64,000 nt of DNA from Inquilinus sp. Marseille-Q2685 (GCF_916619195.1 NZ_CAKAKL010000009.1:62001-126000), one strand, 5' to 3'. Counted from the stretch's first letter, positions 1-11,750 are shown. Numbers and translations are program-made. Notes: generated by a model not told the origin, from the sequence alone.

Positions 1-417
1 CCGCAGCTGGTCCCAGGAATTGGCGATCGAGGTCGACCCGCCGGTGCCCTGGATCGGGCCGAAGGCGAGGTTGTTGTAGAGCTTGGCGTCGGCCGGGGCG
101 AATTCGAAGCGCATCTGGCCCCAGTCGGCATCGATCTCCTCGGCCACGATGGTGACGAGGCCGGTGGTGACGCCCTGGCCCATCTCGCAGTGCTTGATCA
201 GCACGGTGACGGTGTCGTCGGGGGCGACCCGGACGAAGGCGTTGGGGGCGAGGTCGCCGGTCGCGGCCATGGCGCGGCGGGCGAGCGGCAGATGGGCCGC
301 GATCACCAAGGCGCCGCCCAGGGCGCTTGCGCCCTTCAGGAAGGATCGGCGGTTCGGCCTGGCGAGATCGTCAGCGGCCCCGGATGCGGCCGGGGCGACG
401 ATTGGCTGAGCAAACAT
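1..417 (-). CDS. iorB: Molybdopterin-binding subunit of an isoquinoline 1-oxidoreductase-type enzyme (partial)
   Basis: Large subunit of a xanthine-dehydrogenase-family molybdoenzyme that hydroxylates N-heteroaromatics or oxidises aldehydes. Only the first 139 residues lie in the window; the gene runs off the left edge. The N-terminus carries a twin-arginine export signal (NRRSFLKGA, then a hydrophobic stretch ending in ARRAMA), so the enzyme is expected in the periplasm. The next residues (FVRVAPDDTVTVLIKHCEMG, then the GGSTSI region) match the start of IorB-type subunits. It lies 15 bp downstream of the [2Fe-2S] subunit gene on the same strand and is probably co-transcribed with it. The substrate cannot be told from sequence. 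Confidence 0.85.
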   Translation of the reverse strand, partial: MFAQPIVAPAASGAADDLARPNRRSFLKGASALGGALVIAAHLPLARRAMAATGDLAPNAFVRVAPDDTVTVLIKHCEMGQGVTTGLVTIVAEEIDADWGQMRFEFAPADAKLYNNLAFGPIQGTGGSTSIANSWDQLR

Positions 418-432
418 GGGATCCTCTCCGGT

Positions 433-888
433 TCAGGCCAGCTGCGCCGCGGCGTCGTGGATCGCGGCGCGGATGCGCTGATAGGTGCCGCAACGGCAGA
501 TGTTGCCGTCCATCGCGGCGACGATGTCGTCGTCGGTCGGCTTCGGCGTCTGGCTCAGCAGGCCGATCGCCGACATGATCTGGCCGGACTGGCAGTAGCC
601 GCACTGCACCACGTCCAGCTTGGTCCAGGCGGCGCGCACGGCCTCGGCGACCTTGCCCGACACGCCTTCGATGGTCGTGATCTTGCTTTCGCCGACGTCG
701 CCGACGAAGGTCTGGCACGACCGCACCGGCTGGCCGTCGAGATGCACGGTGCAGGCGCCGCACAGGGCCTGGCCGCAGCCGAACTTGGTGCCGGTCATGT
801 CGAGGTGGTCGCGAAGGGCCCAGAGCAGCGGCATCTGCGGATCGATGTCGAGCTCGTGGTCCGCGCCGTTGATGTTCAGCTTCACCAT
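433..888 (-). CDS. iorA: (2Fe-2S)-binding small subunit of an isoquinoline 1-oxidoreductase-type enzyme
   Basis: Electron-transfer subunit (151 aa) that passes electrons from the molybdenum cofactor of the IorB partner to an acceptor. Both iron-sulfur clusters are visible: a plant-ferredoxin-type site with Cys38, 43, 46 and 58 (CGQALCGAC...C), and a second site with Cys96, 99, 131 and 133 (CGYC...CRC). Size and domain order (ferredoxin fold, then four-helix [2Fe-2S] domain) are normal for the family. I start at MVKLNING; the frame stays open 18 codons further upstream, but that stretch lacks family similarity, and GGGA precedes the chosen ATG. Its promoter region contains the perfect palindrome at 980-999, so the TetR gene next door probably controls it. 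Confidence 0.9.
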   Translation of the reverse strand: MVKLNINGADHELDIDPQMPLLWALRDHLDMTGTKFGCGQALCGACTVHLDGQPVRSCQTFVGDVGESKITTIEGVSGKVAEAVRAAWTKLDVVQCGYCQSGQIMSAIGLLSQTPKPTDDDIVAAMDGNICRCGTYQRIRAAIHDAAAQLA

Positions 889-979
889 GGTCGATGTCCC
901 AATGTGGATGCGGTGCGGGGAACCGGGCACCGCGCCGGGCATGACGTCCGCGTTGGCCGCGGATCTAGGGTGTCTGCGC

Positions 980-999
980 TAGATCGAACGTTCGATCTA
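980..999. promoter_or_regulatory. Probable TetR operator in front of iorAB
   Basis: Perfect 20-bp palindrome TAGATCGAAC|GTTCGATCTA between the tetR stop codon and the iorA start. A second copy with 18 of 20 matching bases lies just upstream of tetR itself (1606-1625). Placement in both promoters is what a self-regulating TetR repressor of iorAB would need. Binding is inferred. Confidence 0.75.
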
Positions 1000-1013
1000 A
1001 TTCGATCAAAAAT

Positions 1014-1595
1014 TTACGGGTGGCGGGCGACGGCGCGCCAGCACCCTTCCGCGATGTCGTCCAGCGTCGCATCGTCCAGCGGCGCGTCCGGGGCCCGCCG
1101 CGCCAGCCGCGCGGCCACGCCGAAGGACAGGTCGTAGACGATCTCCGACGGCAGCGGCTTGAACGGGCTGCCACCGTCGACGAAGCCCAGCCGCCGGGCC
1201 AGGACGGCGAAGTTCTCGTCCTCCTTGGCCAGCTCCTGCAGGTCGGTCGGGCAGTGATAGGGCGAGTTCTCGTACTGCTCGAGGAACCGGGCCTCCAGCC
1301 GGTGGGTGCGGTAGAAGTCGTAGGCGTTGCGCCAGGTCCGCTTGAACGCCTCCTTGGGGGAGACGCCGTCGACGCCGCCCTGCAGCATGGCCCGGGCCTT
1401 CACCGCCTTGACCTCGCGGTAGAGGTCGCGGATCAGCTCGTCCTTGCTGGCGAAGTAGTGGTAGATCACGCCGGGACTCGCGCCCGACCGCTTGGCGACC
1501 TGGGACATCGGCGTGTCGTGGAAGCCACGCTCCGCCACCAGCTCCAGCGTCGCCTTCAGGATCGCTTCCCGCTTGCTGTCGGTATCGGGGAACAC
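1014..1595 (-). CDS. TetR/AcrR family transcriptional regulator
   Basis: DNA-binding repressor of 193 aa. The N-terminal helix-turn-helix spans roughly residues 9-55 (REAILKATLELVAERGF, then GVIYHYFASKDEL, the typical TetR recognition helix). The C-terminal ligand-binding part is divergent, so the inducer is unknown. The gene lies directly upstream of iorAB on the same strand. A 20-bp palindrome shared between its own promoter and the iorA promoter points to autoregulation and control of the molybdoenzyme, with an N-heteroaromatic or aldehyde substrate as a plausible inducer. An overlapping second frame is a shadow of this gene. Confidence 0.88.
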   Translation of the reverse strand: MFPDTDSKREAILKATLELVAERGFHDTPMSQVAKRSGASPGVIYHYFASKDELIRDLYREVKAVKARAMLQGGVDGVSPKEAFKRTWRNAYDFYRTHRLEARFLEQYENSPYHCPTDLQELAKEDENFAVLARRLGFVDGGSPFKPLPSEIVYDLSFGVAARLARRAPDAPLDDATLDDIAEGCWRAVARHP

Positions 1596-1605
1596 GGAAC
1601 CACAC

Positions 1606-1625
1606 TCGATCGAACGTTCGTTCTA
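1606..1625. promoter_or_regulatory. Probable TetR autoregulatory operator
   Basis: TCGATCGAAC|GTTCGTTCTA, 11 bp upstream of the tetR start codon. It matches the perfect palindrome at 980-999 in 18 of 20 positions, with one mismatch in each arm. Confidence 0.65.
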
Positions 1626-1665
1626 GTTGGTTAGCCGGTCCGTCCAGGTCAAGTCAAGGCACGCC

Positions 1666-2172
1666 TCAGCGTTTGGCGCAGTCGAAGATGGCCTCCAGCG
1701 CGGCGCCGGAGCCGGCGAGGGTGAAGGGCTCCGTGATCTCCGGCTCCGCCAGGCCGACGGTCAGCGCCTTGCCGCGGCGCAGGGTCTCGACCAGGGCCTT
1801 CATCTGGTCGGTGGTGAAGGCCTTGGACGGGCTCCAGTCGAAGCTGGTCGCAACCTCTTCGACCGTGACGGCCATCGGCACCGCCGTGGCCTTGCCGTCG
1901 ACGGTGAAGGTCACCGGCACCGACTTCGCCTCGAGCGCCAGCTTGCGCGGCAGCGAGAACACGACATAGGCGCCGATACGGCTGGCCTGGCTGCCCTGCG
2001 GCGCGATGTCGTCGGCGCAATAGACGCCGAGATGGGCGCCGCCGGCATTGGTCAGCCCGGCATAGGCCGTGCCCATGTGTACGCCGGTGCCCCAGCCCTC
2101 GGCCTCCTGGGCCGAGGCCGGCGCTGCGATGGTGAGCAGGACGGGCAAGGCGAAGAGAGAAGCGCGGATCAA
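1666..2172 (-). CDS. Secreted protein of unknown function
   Basis: A 168-residue protein that I do not recognise. It starts with a clear Sec signal peptide (MIRASLFALPVLLTIAAPASAQ), so the mature protein of about 147 aa should be periplasmic. The mature part has two cysteines, in GVYCADD and in the C-terminal FDCAKR, which could form a disulfide. No membrane segment or enzyme motif is visible. It lies 81 bp downstream of sucB on the same strand, beyond a candidate terminator hairpin, so it is probably transcribed separately. Confidence 0.75.
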   Translation of the reverse strand: MIRASLFALPVLLTIAAPASAQEAEGWGTGVHMGTAYAGLTNAGGAHLGVYCADDIAPQGSQASRIGAYVVFSLPRKLALEAKSVPVTFTVDGKATAVPMAVTVEEVATSFDWSPSKAFTTDQMKALVETLRRGKALTVGLAEPEITEPFTLAGSGAALEAIFDCAKR

Positions 2173-2195
2173 GCCGGGGCTCCCGAAACGAAGAA

Positions 2196-2243
2196 GGGCA
2201 CGTTGCCTTCTAGCATGACGCGCAGGAGCGCGTCGGCGTGCCC
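2196..2243 (-). terminator. Candidate terminator after sucB
   Basis: Nested hairpin read on the minus strand: outer arms GGGCACG/CGTGCCC (2237-2243 and 2196-2202) enclose a perfect GACGCGC-TCCT-GCGCGTC stem (2217-2234). The T-rich stretch TTCTTCGTTT follows the outer arm. It starts 10 bp after the sucB stop codon. Confidence 0.5.
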
Positions 2244-2253
2244 TTCCGGTCGA

Positions 2254-3504
2254 TCACATGTCGAGCAGGATGCGCTGCGGATCCTCCAGGCACTCCTTGA
2301 CCCGGACCAGGAAGGTCACGGCCTCGCGCCCGTCGATGATGCGGTGGTCGTAGGACAGGGCCAGATACATCATCGGCCGGATCTCGACCTTGCCGCCGAT
2401 CGCCATCGGCCGCTCCTGGATCTTATGCATGCCCAGGATGCCGGACTGCGGCGGGTTCAGGATCGGCGTCGACATCAGCGAGCCGTAGACGCCGCCGTTC
2501 GAGATGGTGAAGGTGCCGCCGGTCAGCTCGGCCATCGACAGCTTGCCGTCGCGCGCCTTGCGGCCCAGCTCGCCGATCGTCTTCTCGACCTCGGCGAAGG
2601 ACAGGGCGTCGGCGTCGCGCACCACCGGAACCACCAAGCCGTTCGGCGTGCCGACGGCGACGCCGATGTCGTAGTAGTTCTTGTAGACCAGATCGTCGCC
2701 GTCGATCTCGGCGTTGACCGCCGGCAGCTCCTTCAGCGCCACGATGCAGGCCTTCACGAAGAAGGACATGAAGCCCAGCTTCACGCCGTGCTTCTTCTCG
2801 AAGCTGTCCTTGTACTGGTTGCGCAGCGCCATCAGCGCCGTCATGTCGACCTCGTTGAAGGTCGTCAGCATGGCGGCGTTGTTCTGCGCCTGCTTCAGCC
2901 GGGTGGCGATGGTCTTGCGCAGCTTGGTCATGCGCACCCGCTCCTCCCGGTCCTTCTGCGGCCGCGGGCCGCTCTCCGGACGGGTGAAGGCGGGGACCTC
3001 GATCACGGTGCCCGAGGCGGCAGCGGCCGGCTTGGCGCCGCCGGAAGCCGCGGCCTGCGCGTCCTCCTTCAGGATGCGCCCGCCCTTGCCGCTGCCGGCG
3101 ATGGCGCCGGCGTCGAGGTTGTTCTCGGCGATGATCTTGGCCGCCGACGGCATGGCGATCGGCGCATCGCCGCCATTGGTCTTGGCCGGGGCCGGCGCGG
3201 CCGCGGGAGCGGCGGCGGGGTTGGCCGCCTCGGCCTTGGCCGCCGGCTTGGCGGCCGGGGCGCCCGAGCCCTCGCCGATGCTGCCCAGGAGGGCGCCGAC
3301 CTCGACATTGGCGCCTTCCTCGGCGGCCACCGATTCCAGCACGCCGGCCGCGGTCGCGTTGACCTCGAGCGTCACCTTGTCGGTCTCGAGCTCGACCAGC
3401 GGCTCATCCATGGCCACGGCCTCGCCCGGCTTCTTCAGCCAGCGGGCGACGGTGGCCTCGGTCACCGACTCGCCCAGGGCGGGCACCTTGATCTCGACGC
3501 TCAT
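2254..3504 (-). CDS. sucB: Dihydrolipoyl succinyltransferase, E2 of 2-oxoglutarate dehydrogenase
   Basis: E2 core of the 2-oxoglutarate dehydrogenase complex (TCA cycle, cytoplasm), 416 aa; transfers the succinyl group from E1 to CoA. Domains in order: one lipoyl domain with Lys43 ([11 protein letters not shown]) as lipoylation site; an Ala/Pro-rich linker; an E3/E1-binding domain ([20 protein letters not shown]); and the catalytic domain with the HRIIDG motif near the C-terminus (His387, Asp391). I start at [13 protein letters not shown], which is preceded by GGAG; the upstream extension is not family-like. It follows sucA after 62 bp on the same strand and is presumably co-transcribed. The E3 (lpd) gene usually found downstream is not here. 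Confidence 0.97.
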   Translation of the reverse strand: MSVEIKVPALGESVTEATVARWLKKPGEAVAMDEPLVELETDKVTLEVNATAAGVLESVAAEEGANVEVGALLGSIGEGSGAPAAKPAAKAEAANPAAAPAAAPAPAKTNGGDAPIAMPSAAKIIAENNLDAGAIAGSGKGGRILKEDAQAAASGGAKPAAAASGTVIEVPAFTRPESGPRPQKDREERVRMTKLRKTIATRLKQAQNNAAMLTTFNEVDMTALMALRNQYKDSFEKKHGVKLGFMSFFVKACIVALKELPAVNAEIDGDDLVYKNYYDIGVAVGTPNGLVVPVVRDADALSFAEVEKTIGELGRKARDGKLSMAELTGGTFTISNGGVYGSLMSTPILNPPQSGILGMHKIQERPMAIGGKVEIRPMMYLALSYDHRIIDGREAVTFLVRVKECLEDPQRILLDM

Positions 3505-3566
3505 AGAGTCTCCATTCCTTCCGGTCCGTTCGGGCACACGGGCCATTTGGACTAAGTTGGCCGGGA

Positions 3567-6497
<2,931 letters not shown>

Positions 6498-6748
6498 CAT
6501 TTCCAACGGCCGGTCTCCGGCCGTTTCCCTGGCGGTCGGTGGCCGCGTTGACGCCGCGGCCGGGCGGTCCCTGGCGGGACGGGGCTCCAAGTGGCGCGCA
6601 ACCTACGCCGAAAGTCCAAGAGATGAAAGATATGTCGGGCGCGGAATGAGCAATTTCCGGCGTCATTACGACAGATCACCCACGCAAAGAACGCAAACGC
6701 GACATCTGGACCGACACGACTGGTCCGAATCGGCAGAGTCCGGACATG
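6498..6748. other. Intergenic region between sucD terminator and sucA
   Basis: No gene is visible. The segment should hold the sucAB promoter. The only weak candidate I see reads on the minus strand as TTGCTC and TATCTT about 15 bp apart (around 6628-6655), too poor a match to assert. Confidence 0.4.
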
Positions 6749-6752
6749 AAAA

Positions 6753-6781
6753 GGCCCCGACCGGCAGGACCGGTCGGGGCC
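6753..6781 (-). terminator. Rho-independent terminator of sucCD
   Basis: Perfect 12-bp stem GGCCCCGACCGG/CCGGTCGGGGCC with a 5-nt loop, followed on the minus strand by TTTT (6752-6749). It lies 21 bp beyond the sucD stop and separates sucCD from sucAB. Confidence 0.88.
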
Positions 6782-6802
6782 GAATCCCGGCTGCGAAGGG
6801 GA

Positions 6803-7678
6803 TCAGCCCTTCATCGCCGCAAGCATGGTCTTGCCGAGTGCGGCCGGTGAGTCGGCGACGGCGATGCCGGCGGCCTTCAGCGCCTCGATCTTGTGGTCGG
6901 CGGTGTCGTGGCCGCCGGAGATGACGGCGCCGGCATGGCCCATGCGGCGGCCCGGGGGCGCGGTACGGCCGGCGATGAAGCCGACCACCGGCTTCTTGGT
7001 GCCGCTGTCCTTCAGGAACTCGGCGCCCATCACCTCGGCGTCGCCGCCGATCTCGCCGATCATGATGATGCCCTCGGTCTCCGGGTCGCCGAGGAACAGC
7101 TCCAGCGCGTCGACGAAGTTGGTGCCGTTCACCGGGTCGCCGCCGATGCCGATGCAGGTGGTCTGGCCGAGGCCGGCCGCCGTGGTCTGCGCCACCGCCT
7201 CATAGGTCAGCGTGCCCGACCGGCTGACGATGCCGATCTTGCCGCGCTTGTGGATGTGGCCCGGCATGATGCCGATCTTGCACTCGCCCGGCGTGATCAC
7301 GCCCGGGCAGTTCGGCCCGATCAGCCGGGTGGCCGAGCCCGCCAGCGCCCGCTTGACCTTGACCATGTCCAGGACCGGGATGCCCTCGGTGATGCACACC
7401 ACCAGCGGGATCCCGGCGTCGATCGCCTCCAGGATCGCGTCCGCGGCGAAGGGCGGCGGCACGTAGATCACGGATGCGTTGGCGCCGGTCTGGTCCACCG
7501 CCTGGGCCACGGTGTCGAACACCGGCAGGTCGAGGTGCCGGGTGCCGCCCTTGCCCGGGGTGACGCCGCCGACCATGCGGGTGCCGTAGGCGATCGCCTG
7601 CTCGGAATGGAAGGTGCCCTGGGCCCCGGTGAAGCCCTGGCAGATCACCTTGGTGTTCTTGTCGACGAGAACGGCCAT
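6803..7678 (-). CDS. sucD: Succinate-CoA ligase, alpha subunit
   Basis: Alpha subunit (291 aa) of succinyl-CoA synthetase, which makes ATP or GTP from succinyl-CoA in the TCA cycle. The CoA-binding Rossmann domain is at the N-terminus ([19 protein letters not shown]), and the phospho-histidine region is visible near residue 250 ([17 protein letters not shown], His in MGHAGA). Start MAVLVDKNT overlaps the sucC stop by one base (TGATG), indicating translational coupling. A perfect hairpin with a T-run follows the stop. Confidence 0.97.
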   Translation of the reverse strand: MAVLVDKNTKVICQGFTGAQGTFHSEQAIAYGTRMVGGVTPGKGGTRHLDLPVFDTVAQAVDQTGANASVIYVPPPFAADAILEAIDAGIPLVVCITEGIPVLDMVKVKRALAGSATRLIGPNCPGVITPGECKIGIMPGHIHKRGKIGIVSRSGTLTYEAVAQTTAAGLGQTTCIGIGGDPVNGTNFVDALELFLGDPETEGIIMIGEIGGDAEVMGAEFLKDSGTKKPVVGFIAGRTAPPGRRMGHAGAVISGGHDTADHKIEALKAAGIAVADSPAALGKTMLAAMKG

Positions 7679-8874
7679 CACGCGGCCTCCTTCACGGCAC
7701 GGACGATCTTCACTGCGGCGTCGCCGAGGTCGTCGGCCGACAGGATCGGCAGACCGCTCTCGGCCAGGATCTGCTTGCCGCGCTCGACATTGGTGCCCTC
7801 CAGCCGCACCACCAGCGGCACGTGCAGCGACACCTCGCGCGCGGCCTCGACCACGCCCTCGGCGATCACGTCGCAGCGCATGATGCCGCATAAGATGTTG
7901 GCCAGGCTGCCTTCGGCCGTGGCGTCGGACACGATCAGCCTGCAGGCTGTCGTCGCCCGCTCGCCCGTGGCGCCGTGGCCGACATCCAGGAAGTTGGCGG
8001 GCTCCCCGCCCTCCAGCATGATGATGTCTATGGTCGCCATGGCGAGGCCGTCACCGTTGTCCATGCAGCCGATGTTGCCGTCGAGCTTGACGTAATTCAG
8101 CGACGCCTTCTCCGCCTCGGTCTCGGTCGGGTCCTGCTCGCTCTCGTCGCGCAGTTCCTCGACCTCCTTGTGGCGGAACAGGGCGTTGTCGTCGAAGCCC
8201 ATCTTGGCGTCGAGCGCGATCAGCTGCCCCGCACCCGTCACCACCAGCGGGTTGATCTCCACCAGCGACGCGTCGAGCTCGGTGAAGGCGCGGTACAGCG
8301 CCTTCAGGAAGCCGACCGCGGCATTGACCTGCTTGCCCTCGAGGCCGAGGCCGAAGGCCACCTTGCGGGCATGGAAGTCCGACAGCCCCGTCGCCGGGTC
8401 GATGGCGATGGTCAGGATCTTCTCCGGCGTGGCCTCCGCCACCTCCTCGATCGCCATGCCGCCCTCGGTCGAGGCGATGATCGTCACCCGGCCGCTCTTG
8501 CGGTCGACCAAGAGCGACAGATACAGCTCGCGGGCGATGTCGCAGCCTTCCTCGACATAGATCCGGCCGACCTCCTTGCCCGCCGGCCCGGTCTGCACCG
8601 TCACCAGCGTCCGGCCCAGCATCGCCCCGGCATTCGCCGCGACGTCCTCGACCGACTTCACCACCCGGACACCGCCCTTGCCCTGCGGATCCTCCTGGAA
8701 GTGGCCCTTGCCCCGGCCGCCCGCATGGATCTGCGCCTTGACGACGTAAACCCCGCCGCCGAGACCCTCCGCCACACGCACCGCCTCCTCCGGCGTGTAC
8801 GCCACCCCGCCGCGCGGCACCGGCACGCCATAGCGCCCCAGCAGCCCCTTCGCCTGATATTCGTGGATGTTCAT
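7678..8874 (-). CDS. sucC: Succinate-CoA ligase, beta subunit (ADP-forming type)
   Basis: Beta subunit (398 aa) with an N-terminal ATP-grasp domain ([12 protein letters not shown], then [16 protein letters not shown]) that binds the nucleotide, and a C-terminal CoA-ligase domain ([10 protein letters not shown]). The length is normal. The ATG at 8874 is chosen because the family begins [13 protein letters not shown] lies upstream. This is the first gene of sucCD. Malate dehydrogenase, commonly upstream of sucC in alphaproteobacteria, is not adjacent: the neighbouring gene is a divergent GST. Confidence 0.97.
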   Translation of the reverse strand: MNIHEYQAKGLLGRYGVPVPRGGVAYTPEEAVRVAEGLGGGVYVVKAQIHAGGRGKGHFQEDPQGKGGVRVVKSVEDVAANAGAMLGRTLVTVQTGPAGKEVGRIYVEEGCDIARELYLSLLVDRKSGRVTIIASTEGGMAIEEVAEATPEKILTIAIDPATGLSDFHARKVAFGLGLEGKQVNAAVGFLKALYRAFTELDASLVEINPLVVTGAGQLIALDAKMGFDDNALFRHKEVEELRDESEQDPTETEAEKASLNYVKLDGNIGCMDNGDGLAMATIDIIMLEGGEPANFLDVGHGATGERATTACRLIVSDATAEGSLANILCGIMRCDVIAEGVVEAAREVSLHVPLVVRLEGTNVERGKQILAESGLPILSADDLGDAAVKIVRAVKEAA

Positions 8875-9061
8875 GGACCGTCCGTCCTGGGTGAGAGCGC
8901 GGCGCCTGAGGCCGCCCGCGAAACGGGCCGCACAATAGCATCTGAATCTCAGGGGGCAACCGAGTCGCTGCAATGCAGCAAACCGCGGGATGCAAGCCGT
9001 TGATCCCCGCCGGTTTCGCGCCATCATGGTTGCGATGGTCCGGATGCGGGAGGATGCGGCG

Positions 9062-9676
9062 ATGTACAGGCTGTACTGGAACAAGGACACCGGCGCCTTC
9101 GCCCCCGACATCGTGCTGCGGCTGGCCGGCGCGCCCTGCGAGCGGATCCGCGTCGACCACAAGGCCGGCGAGCACCGCCATCCCGACTATCTGCGCCTGA
9201 ACCCGATGGGCGAGATCCCGACACTGGTGCTGCCGGACGGCACGGTGCTGACCGAATCGGCGGCGATGATCCTGCATCTGGTCGACGCCCATCCCGGGGC
9301 CGGGCTGGCGCCGTCGCCCGGCAGCGCCGACCGCGCCCGGTTCGACCGCTGGCTGGTGTTCATGGCGGTGAACCTGTATGGCGCCGTGCTGCGCCAGGCC
9401 TATCCCGAGCGCTTCACCACCGACCCCGCCGGCGCGCCGGGGGTGCGGGAGGCGGCGGACCGCGCCGTCGACCGCTACTGGGCCCTGATCGCCGATGCGC
9501 TGGTGCCGGGCCCCTTCCTGCTCGGCGAGCGCAGGACGGCCGCCGACCTTTACCTGCTGCTGCTGCTGACCTGGTACGATTTCCGCGAGGAGATGACGCC
9601 GCTCAGCACCCTCTGGGACCGGCTGCTGGCCGATCCCGCCGTGGCGGAGACCTGGTCCGACTACTTCTCCGGCTGA
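9062..9676 (+). CDS. Glutathione S-transferase family protein
   Basis: A 204-aa protein with a GST N-terminal thioredoxin-like domain ([40 protein letters not shown], the conserved cis-Pro and glutathione-contact Glu-Ser) and an all-helical C-terminal domain ending in [11 protein letters not shown]. Cytoplasmic; conjugates or reduces electrophiles with glutathione, with unknown physiological substrate. The start at 9062 has GGGAGGA eight bases upstream; the frame is open 24 codons further, but that part has no family similarity. It is divergent from sucC. Confidence 0.85.
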   Translation: MYRLYWNKDTGAFAPDIVLRLAGAPCERIRVDHKAGEHRHPDYLRLNPMGEIPTLVLPDGTVLTESAAMILHLVDAHPGAGLAPSPGSADRARFDRWLVFMAVNLYGAVLRQAYPERFTTDPAGAPGVREAADRAVDRYWALIADALVPGPFLLGERRTAADLYLLLLLTWYDFREEMTPLSTLWDRLLADPAVAETWSDYFSG

Positions 9677-9711
9677 GTGGTTGTGGCAGTCATCGGATAT
9701 CGGTCCAAGAT

Positions 9712-9733
9712 TTTGTCTGGCAAATGGTCGAGT
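9712..9733 (+). promoter_or_regulatory. Upstream motif shared by both M28 peptidase genes, copy A
   Basis: TTTGTCTGG followed by CAAATGGTCGAGT. It matches copy B (11640-11661) in 17 of 22 positions, and copy C (11681-11702) also shares most positions. It lies about 95 bp upstream of the conserved leader of the first peptidase gene. A regulator site is a guess. Confidence 0.35.
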
Positions 9734-9827
9734 TGATGTCGGCAAGTTCAAGATCTGAAATGGCTGTTAATGTATAACATCAAGTGATTGAAGGACATTC
9801 CAAGCAAATTGATCTAAATCTGTAATG

Positions 9828-9948
9828 TTGACGACTGTCCCGGCGCTGCCGGACAGTGCTGCAACGTGGGGGGCTGGCCGGACCGAGGCCATTTGTTTGC
9901 GATCCGGGCGGCCACAAGCCCCACCGCAACACACAAGGGGGACCCATC
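9828..9948 (+). promoter_or_regulatory. Conserved leader of the first M28 peptidase
   Basis: The roughly 120 bp ahead of the GTG start is strongly similar to 11751-11875 ahead of the second peptidase. Shared elements, in order, are TTGACG, a 17-nt gap, GGACAG, a small hairpin TGGCC-N7-GGCCA, the nearly invariant GATCCGGGCGGCCA segment, GCCCCACCGCAAC, and an AAGGGGGA ribosome binding site. TTGACG could be a -35 box. The conservation may reflect duplication, function, or both. Confidence 0.5.
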
Positions 9949-11562
9949 GTGAGACTGCGTCATCTGGCGGCCGCCGCACTGGCGTCCGTCGTCGCCCTTC
10001 CCGTGTCTTCCGCCCTGGCCCAATCGGGGGCCGCGATCACCAAGGCCTCCGCCAGCACTCTGTCGCTGGGCAACCCGCTCGGCGACCTGATCACGGCGCT
10101 GATGAGCGCGGACCTGCAGCGGGCGGTCACCGTCAACGGCATCCGCCAGCACCTCGCCGCGCTGCAGCGGATCGCCGACGCCCATGATGGCAACCGTGCC
10201 GCCGGCACCTCCGGCAGCATCGCCACGGTCAACTACCTCAAGCAGCGGCTGCAGCGCGCCGGCTACCGGGTGACCGTGCAGAACTTCGACATCCCGTTCT
10301 ACCAGGAGCTCAATCCGGGCACCTTCGCCGAGCTGACGCCGACCCCGAAGACCTTCGTCGACCTCACCGATTTCACCACGATGCCATTCTCGGGATCGGG
10401 CGACGTCACCGGCCGGCTGGTGCCGACCAACGACATCGAGATCCCGCCTGCGCCGGCGCCGAACTCGACCAGCGGCTGCGAGCCGGCGGACTTTCCGGCC
10501 GCGGTGTCCGGCCAGATCGCGCTGGTGCAGCGCGGCACCTGCGACTTCAGCGTCAAGGCGGCCAACGCCAAGGCGGCCGGCGCCAAGGCCGTGGTGATCT
10601 TCAACGAAGGCCAGCCCGGCCGGACCGATCTCTACCCGACGGCCGCCATGGACGTGCCGATCGATATCCCGGTGCTGAAGGCTACCTTCGACGTCGGCGC
10701 CGACCTCTATGCCCAGACCCAGGCCGGCCCGGTGACGGTGCACATCACCACGGACACGCTGTCCGAGATCCGGCCCACCTCGAACGTCATCGGCGAGACC
10801 TGGTTCGGACGGCCGGACACGGTCGTGGTGGTCGGGGCGCATCTCGATTCGGTGCAGGCGGGCCCGGGCATCAACGACAACGGCAGCGGCACCGCCGCCA
10901 ATCTCGAGGTCGCCGAGCAGCTGGGCCGCCGGCAGCTGCTGCTGCGCAACAAGGTGCGGTTCATCTTCTTCGGCGCCGAGGAGCTCGGCCTGCTCGGCTC
11001 CGAGCACTATGTCGCCTCGCTCAGCGACACCGAGCGCGCGAAGATCAAGGCGATGCTGAACTTCGACATGGTCGGCTCGCCGAACTATGTGCGCTTCGTC
11101 TATGACGGCAACGGCTCCGACACGCCGGATCCGGGCCCGAACGGCTCGGGGCTGATCGAGAACGTCTTCCTGGCGCATTTCGCTCAGAAGAACCTGGCCA
11201 CCGCTCCCACCGCCTTCGACGGCCGGTCCGACTACGGCCCGTTCATCGACGCCGGCATCCCGGCCGGCGGCCTGTTCAGCGGCGCGGAAGGGATCAAGAC
11301 GGCGGCCGAAGCGCGGATCTATGGCGGCACTGCGGGCCAGCCCTATGATTCCTGCTATCACGAGGTCTGCGACACCATCGCCAATATCAGCAACGCGGCG
11401 TTGGACCAGTTCAGCGACGCCATTGCCAACTCGGTCGTGGTGTTCGCCCAGCGGCGCGACCCCGTGGTCGACCCGGCCGGGCCGGCCGCCTCGGCCGCCA
11501 AGCGGATCGCCCGGACGGCGACGAAGGGCGCGCTGTACAAGGGCCCGCTGATGATCCGCTGA
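9949..11562 (+). CDS. Secreted M28 family zinc peptidase with PA domain (copy 1)
   Basis: Secreted aminopeptidase-like protein of about 537 aa. Features: Sec signal peptide (AAALASVVALPVSSALA); an N-terminal segment; a PA domain (GCEPADFP..GQIALVQRGTCDF) at about residues 165-270; and the M28 catalytic core. The di-zinc ligands appear as GAHLDSV, GINDNGSGT, FFGAEELGLLGS and LNFDMVGSP, with the distal CYHEVCD near the C-terminus. These match the Streptomyces/Vibrio aminopeptidase group. GTG start chosen for the AAGGGGGA site just upstream and the signal peptide. A terminator follows the stop. Its nearest relative is the next gene; the pair is a tandem duplication. Confidence 0.9.
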   Translation: MRLRHLAAAALASVVALPVSSALAQSGAAITKASASTLSLGNPLGDLITALMSADLQRAVTVNGIRQHLAALQRIADAHDGNRAAGTSGSIATVNYLKQRLQRAGYRVTVQNFDIPFYQELNPGTFAELTPTPKTFVDLTDFTTMPFSGSGDVTGRLVPTNDIEIPPAPAPNSTSGCEPADFPAAVSGQIALVQRGTCDFSVKAANAKAAGAKAVVIFNEGQPGRTDLYPTAAMDVPIDIPVLKATFDVGADLYAQTQAGPVTVHITTDTLSEIRPTSNVIGETWFGRPDTVVVVGAHLDSVQAGPGINDNGSGTAANLEVAEQLGRRQLLLRNKVRFIFFGAEELGLLGSEHYVASLSDTERAKIKAMLNFDMVGSPNYVRFVYDGNGSDTPDPGPNGSGLIENVFLAHFAQKNLATAPTAFDGRSDYGPFIDAGIPAGGLFSGAEGIKTAAEARIYGGTAGQPYDSCYHEVCDTIANISNAALDQFSDAIANSVVVFAQRRDPVVDPAGPAASAAKRIARTATKGALYKGPLMIR

Positions 11563-11587
11563 CGCAAGGCGGCAGAAAGATGGGTTC

Positions 11588-11615
11588 GGGGTCCGGACGG
11601 CGACGTCCGGACCCC
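11588..11615 (+). terminator. Terminator after the first M28 peptidase
   Basis: Perfect 11-bp stem GGGGTCCGGAC/GTCCGGACCCC with a 6-nt loop, followed by GTTCTATTTT. Confidence 0.85.
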
Positions 11616-11639
11616 GTTCTATTTTAACGGAGATAGTAA

Positions 11640-11661
11640 TTTGTCAGGCAAAATCTCGACT
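11640..11661 (+). promoter_or_regulatory. Upstream motif shared by both M28 peptidase genes, copy B
   Basis: TTTGTCAGGCAAAATC followed by TCGACT. It is repeated 41 bp downstream as copy C with 19-20 of 22 identical positions. Together with 9712-9733 this gives three related sites in front of two related genes. Confidence 0.4.
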
Positions 11662-11680
11662 GAGACCCGAAACCTGCAGA

Positions 11681-11702
11681 TTTGTCAGGCTAAATTTCGA
11701 CT
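11681..11702 (+). promoter_or_regulatory. Upstream motif shared by both M28 peptidase genes, copy C
   Basis: TTTGTCAGGCTAAATT followed by TCGACT; direct repeat of copy B at 41-bp spacing, about four helical turns. It could be a cooperative regulator site; no family is assignable from sequence. The rest of 11616-11750 is unusually AT-rich for this window and holds no gene. Confidence 0.4.
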
Positions 11703-11750
11703 CCATCAAATTTCTGCAAATACAGTCTAAAAGAAGATTCAACAATTCCA

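Noticed and set aside
9856-9948. Longer N-terminus of the first M28 peptidase from GTG 9856
   Set aside because: It would place 31 residues before the signal peptide, has no good ribosome binding site, and the same leader in copy 2 is out of frame.
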